A stretch of DNA of 64,000 nucleotides from Chryseobacterium defluvii (GCF_003634775.1 NZ_RBXB01000001.1:1364001-1428000), one strand, 5' to 3'; counted from the stretch's first letter, positions 53,584 to 62,623 are shown. Numbers and translations: made by a program. Notes: generated from the sequence alone by a model not told the origin.

Positions 53584-54612
53584 ATGAAAAAGCTAATTTT
53601 AGGAATAGCGATCGTTTCATCAGCTTTTCTTTTCGGACAGAAAGAAGATGTAAACGCCAAGTTACAAAGCGCTAATAAAGCAGCTATGGATGCATATAAC
53701 GCAAAAAATTATACAGCTGCAGCTCCTAAGTTTTTAGAAGTTTACAACTTATTGAAAACAAACGGACAGGAAGATAAAATATACATGTATTACGCTGGAA
53801 TCAGTTATGCTTTAGCTAATAATAGTGATGAAGCTATTAAAATCTACACGGATCTGATCAATTCAGGATACACAGGTGTTCAGACCAATTATACTGCGAA
53901 AGAAAAAAAATCCGGGCAGGTTTCCACGTTTGACAAAAATACTTGGGAAGTATTGAAAAAATCTTCAGATTATACGGATTTCAAAACAGAACAGACTCCA
54001 AGTGTTGAGCCTGAACTGTATGAAACTTTAACAACCCTGCTTCTGAATGCTAAAAAGAATGATGAAGCTGCGGCAATCATTGAAAAAGGACTGGCTAAAT
54101 TCCCTAATAATGCTAAGCTGAAAGATGCTCAGGGAACAGCCTATTACCAATCAGGTAATACAGATAAGTTTGTGGCTACCTTGAAAGAACAATTGGCTAA
54201 AAATCCTAATGATGCTACCAATTGGTATAATTTGGGAGTAATGCAGTCTAAAAACCCGGCAACATCCGCCGATGCAGAAGTATCTTTCAAAAAAGCAATT
54301 GAACTTAAGCCGGATATGGCCAATGCTCATCAGAATTTAGTGTATACTATTATTGGTGACGACAGCAAAATTGTAGAAGAAATCAATGCGCTTAGAAAAA
54401 CCAATTCGGATGAAGCAACTAAAAAAATTCAGATCAGAAAAGACAGATTTGCGAAAGCATTGCCTTATGCAGAAAAATGGTATCAGGTAGACTCTAATAA
54501 TATTGATGCTGTTTCTACACTGAAAGAAATTTATGCAGTTACAAAAAATACTGCGAAAATGGCTGAAATGAAAGCTAAGGAAGCTGAACTTCAGGCAAAA
54601 CAACCTAAATAA
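53584..54612 (+). CDS. Secreted/periplasmic tetratricopeptide-repeat protein
   Basis: The ATG at 53584 begins a signal peptide (MKKLILGIAIVSSAFLFGQ); a GTG two codons upstream is less likely. The 342 residues are mostly TPR helices: AKNYTAAAPKFLEVYNLLKT, AAIIEKGLAKFPNNAKLKDA and WYNLGVMQSKNPATSADAEV, the last a canonical repeat. Its role is scaffold-like and unidentified. It lies 27 bp after gyrA and may be read from the same transcript. Confidence 0.82.
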   Translation: MKKLILGIAIVSSAFLFGQKEDVNAKLQSANKAAMDAYNAKNYTAAAPKFLEVYNLLKTNGQEDKIYMYYAGISYALANNSDEAIKIYTDLINSGYTGVQTNYTAKEKKSGQVSTFDKNTWEVLKKSSDYTDFKTEQTPSVEPELYETLTTLLLNAKKNDEAAAIIEKGLAKFPNNAKLKDAQGTAYYQSGNTDKFVATLKEQLAKNPNDATNWYNLGVMQSKNPATSADAEVSFKKAIELKPDMANAHQNLVYTIIGDDSKIVEEINALRKTNSDEATKKIQIRKDRFAKALPYAEKWYQVDSNNIDAVSTLKEIYAVTKNTAKMAEMKAKEAELQAKQPK

Positions 54613-54635
54613 TACAATTATTTTACATCAATAAA

Positions 54636-54665
54636 AAACCGGAGCAATGTGTTCCGGTTTTTTTA
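54636..54665 (+). terminator. Terminator of the TPR protein gene
   Basis: AAACCGGA / TCCGGTTT stem, nine-base loop, then T run. Confidence 0.85.
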
Positions 54666-54744
54666 TGGTAAACCATCACTCAATTTGTATATTTTCTGGA
54701 AGATTTATCATCAATTTTCAATGTTAAAATTCTATGTAATTCCG

Positions 54745-54752
54745 TATCTTTG
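54745..54752 (+). promoter_or_regulatory. -7 box of menB
   Basis: TATCTTTG, 18 bp upstream of the ATG at 54771; it overlaps the longer in-frame TTG start at 54750, which is therefore rejected. Confidence 0.55.
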
Positions 54753-54770
54753 AGAAAAATTTTTACAAAA

Positions 54771-55607
54771 ATGATCGAGTGGAAAACCGCCAGGGAATAC
54801 GAAGATATTACCTATAAAAAAAGTAACGGTGTAGCAAGAATTGCTTTTAACAGACCCGAGATTCGTAATGCTTTCAGACCTAAGACTACTTCAGAACTAT
54901 ATGACGCTTTCTATGACGCTTATGAAGATCCTTCCATAGGGGTTGTTTTGCTTTCAGGAGAAGGACCGAGCCCGAAAGACGGAGGATGGGCCTTCTGCAG
55001 TGGAGGCGATCAAAAAGCAAGAGGACACCAAGGGTATGTAGGCGAAGACGGAAGACATCGTTTGAACATTTTAGAAGTTCAGCGTTTGATCCGTTTCATG
55101 CCTAAAGTAGTTATTGCCGTTGTTCCGGGTTGGGCAGTTGGTGGCGGTCATTCACTTCACGTCGTTTGCGATCTTACGTTAGCCAGTGAAGAACATGCTA
55201 TTTTTAAGCAAACCGATGCCGATGTTACAAGTTTCGATGGTGGTTATGGTTCTGCCTACCTTGCTAAAATGGTAGGTCAGAAAAAAGCCCGTGAAATATT
55301 CTTTTTAGGAAGAAATTATTCAGCACAGGAAGCTTTCGAAATGGGAATGGTTAATAAAGTAGTGCCTCATGCCGAATTAGAGGACACAGCGTATGAATGG
55401 GCCCAGGAAATTTTAGCAAAATCTCCTACATCCATCAGAATGCTGAAGTTTGCTATGAATCTGACAGATGACGGAATGGTAGGGCAACAGGTTTTTGCAG
55501 GGGAAGCAACCCGTCTGGCTTATATGACGGATGAGGCAAAAGAAGGAAGAAATGCATTCCTGGAAAAGAGAAAGCCAAATTTCGGAGAAGATCAGTGGAT
55601 ATCATAA
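54771..55607 (+). CDS. menB: 1,4-dihydroxy-2-naphthoyl-CoA synthase
   Basis: Ring-closing crotonase of menaquinone synthesis. The 278 residues carry the MenB-specific start WKTAREYEDITYKKSNGVAR, RPEIRNAFRPKTTSELYDAF, the oxyanion loop region GWAFCSGGDQKARG and VVPGWAVGGGHSLHVVCDLT, and DVTSFDGGYGSAYLAKMVGQ with the catalytic Asp. MenA is encoded in the same direction 2 kb on, separated by two bPH proteins. Confidence 0.96.
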   Translation: MIEWKTAREYEDITYKKSNGVARIAFNRPEIRNAFRPKTTSELYDAFYDAYEDPSIGVVLLSGEGPSPKDGGWAFCSGGDQKARGHQGYVGEDGRHRLNILEVQRLIRFMPKVVIAVVPGWAVGGGHSLHVVCDLTLASEEHAIFKQTDADVTSFDGGYGSAYLAKMVGQKKAREIFFLGRNYSAQEAFEMGMVNKVVPHAELEDTAYEWAQEILAKSPTSIRMLKFAMNLTDDGMVGQQVFAGEATRLAYMTDEAKEGRNAFLEKRKPNFGEDQWIS

Positions 55608-55615
55608 AAGAATCA

Positions 55616-55646
55616 AACCAGAAAACTGAGTTTTTTGGTTTTTTTA
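55616..55646 (+). terminator. Terminator of menB
   Basis: Bipartite stem AACCA-AAAACT / AGTTTT-TGGTT with small bulges, then seven T. It overlaps the next gene's leader. Confidence 0.65.
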
Positions 55647-55654
55647 TAGATTAA

Positions 55655-56200
55655 ATGGAACAAAAATTTGATAATAAACAGCTTTTCGACTTAGAAATTC
55701 CGGATTTTGAAGATTTGGAGCTTATTCCCGTTTCTTCAAAATATTTTAACATCATAGTATTAAACAATATTTTATTTTCATTGTTTGTACTTGCCGGATT
55801 TTCAGTTGCTTATTTTTTCTTTCGTCATATATTTTCTTTGCCTCAGATCTGGATAAGTTTTACCGTGCTTGTTTTACTGATTGCTTATTTCTTTTTAAAT
55901 GCCGTTATTGGCTTTAAATACCGGAAATATGCCGTTCGTGAAAACGATCTGGTTTACCAGCAGGGTTGGCTGAAAAGAACGTTGATCATTGTTCCTTTCA
56001 ATAGAATTCAGCACATTAAAGTGGAACAGGGATGGCTTTCAAAAATCCTGAAGCTGAAATCAATTTCTGTATTTACGTCAGGAGTAGATAGCGGAGATCT
56101 ATCCATTAAAGGACTTCCTGAAGAAACTGCAGAAGGGATCAATGATTTAATCCTTAAAAACATCAAGGCAGAAAATGATGATGATGGAGCAGGAGCATAA
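55655..56200 (+). CDS. Bacterial PH-domain membrane protein (YdbS-like)
   Basis: This 181-residue protein has two transmembrane helices near 30-50 and 62-85, then a bPH2 domain (about 90-170: YRKYAVRENDLVYQQGWLKR, then FNRIQHIKVEQGWLSKILKL and SISVFTSG). The 3' end overlaps the next gene by 26 bp. Function in the family is unclear; YdbS/YdbT pairs are membrane-associated. Confidence 0.85.
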   Translation: MEQKFDNKQLFDLEIPDFEDLELIPVSSKYFNIIVLNNILFSLFVLAGFSVAYFFFRHIFSLPQIWISFTVLVLLIAYFFLNAVIGFKYRKYAVRENDLVYQQGWLKRTLIIVPFNRIQHIKVEQGWLSKILKLKSISVFTSGVDSGDLSIKGLPEETAEGINDLILKNIKAENDDDGAGA

Positions 56201-57680
56201 TTCTTTTTTTGAGCCTCAGAGACAGTCTAAAACAGGAATCGCATTACTTTTTCTGTATTCTTTAGGACAAGTAGTCAGGAATTCATGGGCATTACTTTTT
56301 CTATTCCTTTTTAAAAAAAAGGATATAAGCCTGTCTATTATCATTCTTTCAATCCTTGTGGTTCTTGTTTTATTAATTGTTTCAGCGGTTCTAAAATATT
56401 ATAACTTCAAATATTATATAGATCCGGAAAATGAGGAGTTTGTCATTCATCAGGGAATTATTAATAAATCAACCATTAAAATCAAAAAAGACAATATCCA
56501 GGAAGTTAATATCTCCCAGCCTTTTATTCACCGTATTTTCAATATCTATAAATTAGAAATTGATACTCCCGGAAGTTCGGAAAAAGAAATTTCCATCTCC
56601 GCGCTTTCTCATCAGAATGCTGTAGATTTAAAGAAATATCTTCTCGCTGAAAACAATGAAAAAGTTGAAACTAAAGTTGATTTTAATGAAGAGAAAATAA
56701 AAAACAAAACAATTAGTATTTCCACCCTTAGTTTGATAAAGTATGGATTTACTGCTAATTATGTTCAAAGTTTCTTTGCCTTAATAAGTTTGGGGCTTTA
56801 CGGAATTTACCAGCTCAATGATTTGCTGGATAAAGCAGAATTTGAAACAAGAGTTGACTATGAAGAATTGAGTTCAAAGCTCATGACTTTTTCAATTCCC
56901 GTTATTGGCGGACTGGTCCTTTTTGTTATTGTTTTAGGAGTGTTGATTAATGTGATACGAACGCTGATCCGTTACTATAACTTTAAAATTGTTGAAAACG
57001 AACATCGTTTCTCATTGGAATATGGTTTATTCAACACCAAAAATTCAATTGTTACCAAAAACAAAGTACAGGTTGTTACCGAAACCCAAAACTGGATTCA
57101 GAAAAAGCTGAACGTTTCTTTTATTAAGTTTCTCCAGATCGGTAAAAAAGATGAAGATGAGAAAAATGTTTCGGCAATTCCGGGAATTCATACAACTGAA
57201 AAGGAAAAGCTTATTTTTTCCATCTGGCAACAGGAACCTGATTTCAAAGAGGCTCTTCAGCCGAACTTCAGGTGGCTTATCCTCAACAACATCAAGTGGG
57301 TGATCTTTCCATTGGTTTTAGTCTTTATTTTTTATAAACCCCTGTTTGTAGAGTATGGCTGGATTGTCGTGCTGTATGGTAGTATAGCGGAATTGTTTTT
57401 AATCATTTCATTCTTACATCTCAGACTTTATTACAACGAAAGATTCATCAGGCTGAAATCCGGAATCTGGGATATACATTACAGGACTTTTGAGATAGAA
57501 AAACTTCAGACTGTGAAAATTTCTCAGTATTTTTGGCAAAGAAAAACCAACCTCGGAACGATCACCTTATATACATCTGCAGGTAAGTTTGGATTTTCAG
57601 GAGTAGACTTTTCAAAAGCTAAAAAGCTTTTTAATTATATCATTTATAAAATAGAAATATCTAAAAATTATTCAAAATAA
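56175..57680 (+). CDS. Bacterial PH-domain membrane protein (YdbT-like)
   Basis: The 501-residue partner of the upstream YdbS-like protein has three bPH2 units (about 75-155, 265-355, 425-495) interspersed with hydrophobic helix pairs. The start is ambiguous: four consecutive in-frame ATGs (56175-56186) all lie in the upstream gene's end. The stop TAA overlaps the menA ATG by one base, so translation may be coupled. Confidence 0.85.
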   Translation: MMMMEQEHNSFFEPQRQSKTGIALLFLYSLGQVVRNSWALLFLFLFKKKDISLSIIILSILVVLVLLIVSAVLKYYNFKYYIDPENEEFVIHQGIINKSTIKIKKDNIQEVNISQPFIHRIFNIYKLEIDTPGSSEKEISISALSHQNAVDLKKYLLAENNEKVETKVDFNEEKIKNKTISISTLSLIKYGFTANYVQSFFALISLGLYGIYQLNDLLDKAEFETRVDYEELSSKLMTFSIPVIGGLVLFVIVLGVLINVIRTLIRYYNFKIVENEHRFSLEYGLFNTKNSIVTKNKVQVVTETQNWIQKKLNVSFIKFLQIGKKDEDEKNVSAIPGIHTTEKEKLIFSIWQQEPDFKEALQPNFRWLILNNIKWVIFPLVLVFIFYKPLFVEYGWIVVLYGSIAELFLIISFLHLRLYYNERFIRLKSGIWDIHYRTFEIEKLQTVKISQYFWQRKTNLGTITLYTSAGKFGFSGVDFSKAKKLFNYIIYKIEISKNYSK

Positions 57681-58609
57681 TGTCGGATTGGATAAAAGCC
57701 GCGAGGCTGAGAACATTGCCGCTTTCCTTAAGCGGAATTATTATGGGAGCCTTTATTGCCAAATGGAGACTGTATGGTGAAGGCGGAACATGGGACTGGA
57801 AAATATTTGCATTAGCACTTTTGGTTACCTTATTGTACCAGATTTTATCAAATTATGCCAATGATTATGGAGACGGAGTGAAAGGTACCGATGCCAAGAG
57901 AATCAATGAAGCGGAATCCAGAGCAGTAGCTTCAGGAAGAATTACGGCAAAGCAAATGAAAAATGCAGTCATTCTTTTTTCCATATTATCTTTTGTAGCA
58001 ACCGTTGCTTTATTGTACGTGGCTTTCATTCCGAAATATATGAATGAATTCTATATTTTCATAGGATTAGGAGTCGCAAGTATTTTAGCGGCAATTGGAT
58101 ATACGGTAGGAAAAAAACCTTACGGTTATATGGGATTGGGAGACATTTTCGTATTTATTTTTTTCGGGTTGGTTTCGGTTTGCGGAAGCTATTTTCTGTT
58201 TACCAAAACATTCAGCTGGGATATGCTGCTTCCGGGAACAGCAATAGGAATGATGAGTATGGCGGTTCTCAACCTTAATAACATGAGAGATATTGAAAGC
58301 GACAGGTTATCAGGAAAGAATAGCCTGGCTTTAAGACTAGGCTTTAAAAATGCCATGATTTATGAAATCATCTTATTGCAGCTTCCTTTGATCCTGATTC
58401 TTATCTTTTTTGGAGTGAATGGCTTCTTCCAGTCTCAGCAATATTATGTCTTCATTGTGATGATCTTATTGCTCCCTCTTATGAAGCTGAGAAGAAAAAT
58501 AATGTCTGTAAAAGAACCCAAAGAGTTGGACCCGTTTTTAAAGCAAGTGGGAATCATGACCTTCATGATGGCGGTTCTTACTGCTTTCGGCCTTAATTAT
58601 TTTAATTAA
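57680..58609 (+). CDS. menA: 1,4-dihydroxy-2-naphthoate polyprenyltransferase
   Basis: UbiA enzyme that attaches the isoprenoid tail in menaquinone synthesis, 309 residues, about nine helices. The first Asp motif is NYANDYGDGVKGTD (near 62-75), and the second is NNMRDIESDRLSGKNSLALR (near 195-214), both MenA-typical. WIKAARLRTLPLSLSGIIMG is its usual start. One-base overlap with the bPH gene. Confidence 0.95.
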   Translation: MSDWIKAARLRTLPLSLSGIIMGAFIAKWRLYGEGGTWDWKIFALALLVTLLYQILSNYANDYGDGVKGTDAKRINEAESRAVASGRITAKQMKNAVILFSILSFVATVALLYVAFIPKYMNEFYIFIGLGVASILAAIGYTVGKKPYGYMGLGDIFVFIFFGLVSVCGSYFLFTKTFSWDMLLPGTAIGMMSMAVLNLNNMRDIESDRLSGKNSLALRLGFKNAMIYEIILLQLPLILILIFFGVNGFFQSQQYYVFIVMILLLPLMKLRRKIMSVKEPKELDPFLKQVGIMTFMMAVLTAFGLNYFN

Positions 58610-58621
58610 AAAATTACAATT

Positions 58622-59068
58622 ATGAGTACTACAGCTTACGTGGAAGCTCAGATGCTTATCAGAAAACCGGTTGAAGAAGTCTTCGAGGCATTCATCAATC
58701 CTGAAGTAACTACCAATTTCTGGTTTACCAAATCTACCGGAAAATTAGAAGAAGGAAAAATAATTACCTGGGAATGGGAAATGTATGGAGCGAAATCAGA
58801 TGTAAAGGTTAATCAGATTATTCCAAACCAATTGATCAAAACAGAGTGGGGAGAGCCTTCAACCCAAGTAGATTATGAGTTTAAAGAAATGGAGAGAGGA
58901 ACTCTTGTCGTCATTAAAAGCTACGGATTTACGCAAACCGGTGATGATCTTGCAAAGATCATTAATGATAATACCGGAGGTTTCACGACTGTTCTGGATG
59001 GCTGTAAAGCTTATCTTGAACACAGAATCAAACTGAATTTAATAGAAGATAAATTTCCATCAAAATAA
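58622..59068 (+). CDS. SRPBCC/AHSA1-like START-fold protein
   Basis: This 148-residue protein has a hydrophobic-cavity fold: VEAQMLIRKPVEEVFEAFIN, then TNFWFTKSTGKLEEGKIITW and VLDGCKAYLEHRIKLNLIED. It lies 12 bases after menA. Ligand or client unknown; family members bind lipids, polyketides or Hsp90. Confidence 0.85.
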   Translation: MSTTAYVEAQMLIRKPVEEVFEAFINPEVTTNFWFTKSTGKLEEGKIITWEWEMYGAKSDVKVNQIIPNQLIKTEWGEPSTQVDYEFKEMERGTLVVIKSYGFTQTGDDLAKIINDNTGGFTTVLDGCKAYLEHRIKLNLIEDKFPSK

Positions 59069-59069
59069 T

Positions 59070-59150
59070 CATTCAAGCTTAGCTGAGTGAAACGCCTTTG
59101 CGAACTCAAGAACATACAGCTTGTAAAATCTTAGCGAGCTTTGCGTCTAA
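59070..59150. repeat. Intergenic element with TTTGCG/TTAGCGAGC words
   Basis: ACGCCTTTGCGAACTC (59092-59107) and TCTTAGCGAGCTTTGCGTCT (59129-59148) share a TTTGCG core separated by about 50 bp; non-coding, low complexity. Such words recur in intergenic DNA of related genomes as far as I recall, but this was not checked. Confidence 0.35.
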
Positions 59151-59168
59151 AAATAAAAGAAATTAAAA

Positions 59169-59855
59169 ATGAAAATACAATTCTTAGGACAAAACTGCTT
59201 TTTGTTTACCTATAAAGACAAAACCATTTTAAGCGACCCTTTCTACAATTATCAGAAAGATCAGTCTGGTTTTGACATTACCGCTCAGAAAATAGATTAT
59301 ATCTTATTAACACATGCTCATGGAGATCATATTGCCGATGTGGAAGAAGTGTTACAGCATCATCCTGAAGCAACCCTTATTGCGGTTCCTGAAATCTGCG
59401 GATATTTCAAAAATGCTAAAAACACCGATGATGTGAACTTAGGAGGATCGGCAAAAATCGACGATCTTAAAATTTCCATGGTTCCGGCTCACCATACAAG
59501 TTCTTTTCCGGATGGAAGCTACGGAGGCGTTCCTGTAGGATATATTTTCAGACTTCCTGAAGGTAAAAACATTTATTTAGCGGGAGATACCGGTGTAATG
59601 GCGGATATGGAACTGTTCCCGAGATTATTCGGAAACATCGATTTATCTATTTTACCTATTGGAAGCCATTATACAATGTGTCCGAGAAAAGCCGCTTTTG
59701 CAGCAGCAGAATTATTGAAAACTCCAAAAGTGATCGGATGCCATTTTGATACATTTCCTCCTATAGAGATCAATCATGAAAGTGCATTACAGCATTTCAA
59801 TGATAAAAATGTAGAGCTTGTTTTACCGAAATTGGGTGAGGAGTTTGAATTTTAA
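59169..59855 (+). CDS. UPF0173-type metal-dependent hydrolase (MBL fold)
   Basis: This 228-residue metallo-beta-lactamase-fold protein has the ILLTHAHGDHIADVEEVL zinc motif (HxHxDH) near 52-58, HHTSS near 117, LAGDTG near 139 and GCHFDTFPP near 202. The YtkL/UPF0173 group's substrate is not settled. It is separated from the next gene by the minus-strand SRP RNA. Confidence 0.9.
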   Translation: MKIQFLGQNCFLFTYKDKTILSDPFYNYQKDQSGFDITAQKIDYILLTHAHGDHIADVEEVLQHHPEATLIAVPEICGYFKNAKNTDDVNLGGSAKIDDLKISMVPAHHTSSFPDGSYGGVPVGYIFRLPEGKNIYLAGDTGVMADMELFPRLFGNIDLSILPIGSHYTMCPRKAAFAAAELLKTPKVIGCHFDTFPPIEINHESALQHFNDKNVELVLPKLGEEFEF

Positions 59856-59960
59856 TTGAGATAAGGGTAATTTGATCATGAGAAAGTTTGGGAATAGTAA
59901 AATATCTAACTTATGGAAACAAAAAAAGATAATTATCAAATTATCTCATTTCATCAAATT

Positions 59961-60060
59961 AAAAATGGCAAGCGATCTACATCACACCGCTACAACCGAT
60001 TACCTTTGCTGCGTTCCCACCCTGGAGGATTCTCAGGAGCTGGTTGTGTAGGACTTGCCG
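59961..60060 (-). ncRNA. ffs: Signal recognition particle RNA (4.5S-like)
   Basis: About 100 nt on the minus strand. The ends pair, GGCAAG (60054-60059 on plus as CTTGCC) with CTTGCC (59967-59972). The apical part reads CCAGGGTGGGAACGCAGCAA, holding the CAGG / GGAA tetraloop / AGCA core that Ffh binds. CTACACAACC pairs with GGTTGTAG and GATGTAG further in. A T run (59961-59965) follows. The promoter -7 is TATCTTTG at 60064-60071 on minus. It matches the small bacterial SRP RNA; its protein partner ffh is at 1.1-2.5 kb. Confidence 0.9.
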
Positions 60061-60063
60061 GTG

Positions 60064-60071
60064 CAAAGATA
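60064..60071 (-). promoter_or_regulatory. -7 box of the SRP RNA gene
   Basis: TATCTTTG on minus, ending four bases upstream of the proposed 5' end; no clear -33 TTG. Confidence 0.6.
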
Positions 60072-60191
60072 GGAATTAATTATAAACTTGAAAATAATAT
60101 AGAGAAAAAATAACCTGAAAAACGCTTTAACACTGCTAAAATACTGACATTTAGAGCAATAATTTTTCAGAAATTTTTCTAAAATAACATT

Positions 60192-60791
60192 ATGACGAAG
60201 AGTCCATCCACATTAGGAATTATACTTTTTATAGCTACTATGATCGTTTTTTTCATAGTATATTACTTTTTTTCCGGAATCAACTATTTTGATACATCGC
60301 TCAAAATCAACGCATTCCTTTTGCCTGTTTTATATGCAGGTACGGCTTTCTGGTCTGTAAAATCTTACTGGAATAATCATAAGGTCGTTAGTTTCAGGGA
60401 AGCTTTCAAAAGAGCATTCGTGCCGATGTTTATCGGGGGAATTCTTTCTATTTTCAGCATATATGCTTTTTTTAATTTTGTTGATACGGATGCTAAGAAA
60501 CTGTTGAACTATCAGTATGTAGAGAGACAAAAAGCCGAGTTGGACAAAGAATATACTTCAGCCAGAAAAATATTGAAACACCAGAAAGATATTGATGAGC
60601 TGGACCAAAAATATAAAGAAAGAAGCCAGAGTTTCACTCCCGAAGCCGTTAAAGGAAAAGATATGCTTACAGCCAGTCATTTTTCCGGATATTTTGCGGC
60701 AATTCTTATATTTTATGTAGTTTTGTCATTGTTTTTCGGAGCGTTTTTCAGAACAAAAACAATCTATCAGGAAACAATCACCCAAGAATAA
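60192..60791 (+). CDS. DUF4199 membrane protein
   Basis: This 199-residue protein has four hydrophobic helices (about 9-29, 38-53, 72-92, 165-188) and a charged helical loop (about 105-150, QYVERQKAELDKEYTSARKI), the layout of DUF4199. The function is unknown. The following glycosyltransferase starts 17 bp on, so they are likely one transcript. Confidence 0.8.
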   Translation: MTKSPSTLGIILFIATMIVFFIVYYFFSGINYFDTSLKINAFLLPVLYAGTAFWSVKSYWNNHKVVSFREAFKRAFVPMFIGGILSIFSIYAFFNFVDTDAKKLLNYQYVERQKAELDKEYTSARKILKHQKDIDELDQKYKERSQSFTPEAVKGKDMLTASHFSGYFAAILIFYVVLSLFFGAFFRTKTIYQETITQE

Positions 60792-60808
60792 ATTTTTACC
60801 AGAATTAA

Positions 60809-61759
60809 ATGAAAGTATCTATAGTTATTCCGCTATTGAATGAGGAAGCCTCTTTGGAAGAGCTTTTTTCAAGAATCGATGATGTTTGTAGGACCAACAG
60901 CTTATCCTATGAAATATGGTTCGTAGACGACGGAAGTACAGACTTATCATGGAATATCATCGAGAACCTGAAAATACAGCATCCTCAGATTCATGCGATT
61001 AAGTTTTCCAGAAATTATGGAAAATCGCAGGCACTACACGCTGCTTTTGAAAGGGCAAACGGGGATGTGGTCATCACTATGGATGCCGATCTTCAGGATT
61101 TTCCGGAAGAAATTCCTGAATTATATAACATGGTAATAGAGGATAATTATGATATTGTTTCCGGATGGAAAAAGAAACGTTTCGATAATGTAATGACGAA
61201 AAATGTTCCCTCCAAACTATTCAACGCTGCTGCCAGAAAAGTATCCGGAGTGTATCTGCATGATTTCAACTGTGGTTTGAAAGCCTATAAAAAACAAGTG
61301 GTAAAATCGATTGATGTATATGGAGATATGCATAGATATATCCCGGTTTTGGCTGCTAATGCAGGCTTCAGAAGAATTACGGAAAAAGAAGTACAGCATC
61401 AGGCAAGGCCTTACGGAACCTCAAAATTCGGAACGGAAAGATTCATTCGTGGATTTTTAGACCTCATAACCCTTTGGTTTGTAAGTCGTTTCGGAGGAAG
61501 ACCCATGCATTTTTTCGGAGCGGTGGGAACCTTGATGTTTATTGTAGGGTTTCTTTCTGCTCTTTGGTTGGGAATCTCCAAATTAATTGACGTTTCCAAA
61601 GGAATTTACGGACATCTGATTACCAGTAACCCTTGGTTTTACATTGCCTTGACTATGATGATCATGGGGACACTGCTTTTTATAGCAGGATTTTTAGGAG
61701 AAATGATTATCAGAACCAACAGAGAACATAAGAATTACAATATTGATGAAGTGATTTAA
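60809..61759 (+). CDS. Family 2 glycosyltransferase (polyprenyl-phosphate sugar type)
   Basis: This 316-residue GT-A enzyme has VSIVIPLLNEEASLEELF (nucleotide-sugar strand), WFVDDGSTDLSW, and VITMDADLQDFPEEIPEL (DAD/D metal motif), and two C-terminal membrane helices (about 228-250, 272-294), as in DPM1-type or GtrB-like enzymes. The acceptor is likely undecaprenyl phosphate (family knowledge). The 3' neighbour GIN lipoprotein is two bases away. Confidence 0.9.
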   Translation: MKVSIVIPLLNEEASLEELFSRIDDVCRTNSLSYEIWFVDDGSTDLSWNIIENLKIQHPQIHAIKFSRNYGKSQALHAAFERANGDVVITMDADLQDFPEEIPELYNMVIEDNYDIVSGWKKKRFDNVMTKNVPSKLFNAAARKVSGVYLHDFNCGLKAYKKQVVKSIDVYGDMHRYIPVLAANAGFRRITEKEVQHQARPYGTSKFGTERFIRGFLDLITLWFVSRFGGRPMHFFGAVGTLMFIVGFLSALWLGISKLIDVSKGIYGHLITSNPWFYIALTMMIMGTLLFIAGFLGEMIIRTNREHKNYNIDEVI

Positions 61760-61760
61760 T

Positions 61761-62462
61761 ATGAAGAATCTTTTATACGGAATAGCCGTTTTTGCATTAG
61801 TCTCCTGTGGAAAAATTTCTCCAAAAGGAAATATTGAAAATAAAACAGTGGATGTTTCAGAGTTTGTAAATCTTGATATGGATGGAAAATTCCGTGTATT
61901 CTATGCAAGAGGAATGAAGAATTTTGTGGAAATAGAAACCTATCCGAATGTTACCAATAACTTAGATATTGATGTGAAAGATAAAACACTTTTCATTAAA
62001 GAAAAAAGAGGAACAAAAGGGGTAGATTTTTATAACATAACCATTTATTCAAAATATAATCTTGAAAAAGTTTCTATTTCGGATTCCGTGGAAATGAATA
62101 TTTCAAGTGAAATAAAAACCGATAATTTTAGGCTCAATTTGAAAAATAACGCTACTTTTATGGGTTCGGTAAACACCAGAAGGGCAGAAATAGAAATGCA
62201 GAACAGAAGCAGGGCCAACTTTCGTGGGTTTACTAAACAGGCGGTGATCAAGATTTCAGATACAGCAAGTTTAATTGCTCCTTACTGGAAAATCGACAAC
62301 CTGGATATTGATTCCAAAAACGGGAATTATGCAGAAGTGAATGTAAAAGATTCTCTAAAAGGACATATCCAGAATACCGCGAAATTTTTGTATTATAACG
62401 ACCCGATTCGAGCGTTTAAGATAGATAAAACAACAAAGGTTGAGAATAAAAAACTGGAATAA
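61761..62462 (+). CDS. GIN-domain (DUF2807) lipoprotein
   Basis: This 233-residue protein has a lipobox VSCGK (Cys at 14) with an isolated short signal, then a right-handed beta-helix-like head GIN domain (about 27-215): SEFVNLDMDGKFRVFYARGM, then FNLEKVSISD-like strands and IEMQNRSRANFRGFTKQAVI. It presumably lies on the periplasmic or outer-membrane side. Its function is unsolved. The gap that follows carries repeats. Confidence 0.83.
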   Translation: MKNLLYGIAVFALVSCGKISPKGNIENKTVDVSEFVNLDMDGKFRVFYARGMKNFVEIETYPNVTNNLDIDVKDKTLFIKEKRGTKGVDFYNITIYSKYNLEKVSISDSVEMNISSEIKTDNFRLNLKNNATFMGSVNTRRAEIEMQNRSRANFRGFTKQAVIKISDTASLIAPYWKIDNLDIDSKNGNYAEVNVKDSLKGHIQNTAKFLYYNDPIRAFKIDKTTKVENKKLE

Positions 62463-62466
62463 GCAA

Positions 62467-62539
62467 AGGCTGGAAGTCTGAAGCAGGATGAAGGAAGATT
62501 TCCAGCTGCCAACTTCAATCTTCCAACCCAAAAAGAAAG
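62467..62539. repeat. 73-bp intergenic repeat, copy 1 (GCTGGAAG type)
   Basis: Matches copy 2 (62624-62696) at 58 of 73 positions without gaps. Both copies are imperfect palindromes of GGAAG and CTTCC words. Confidence 0.8.
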
Positions 62540-62543
62540 AACA

Positions 62544-62615
62544 ATGAGTTTATATAATGAAAGTTATAACCTGATGAATCAAATTATAGCTTTCAGAAAC
62601 CAAATAAAGGAATAA
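62544..62615 (+). CDS. Possible 23-residue peptide between the repeat copies
   Basis: ATG 62544 to TAA 62615 encodes MSLYNESYNLMNQIIAFRNQ plus IKE. No family recognised; it fills the gap between two repeat copies. Weak support. Confidence 0.25.
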   Translation: MSLYNESYNLMNQIIAFRNQIKE

Positions 62616-62623
62616 TGAATAAT

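Noticed and set aside
59913..60113. 66-codon plus-strand ORF
   Set aside because: It is antisense to the SRP RNA gene, and its residues have no protein-like pattern.
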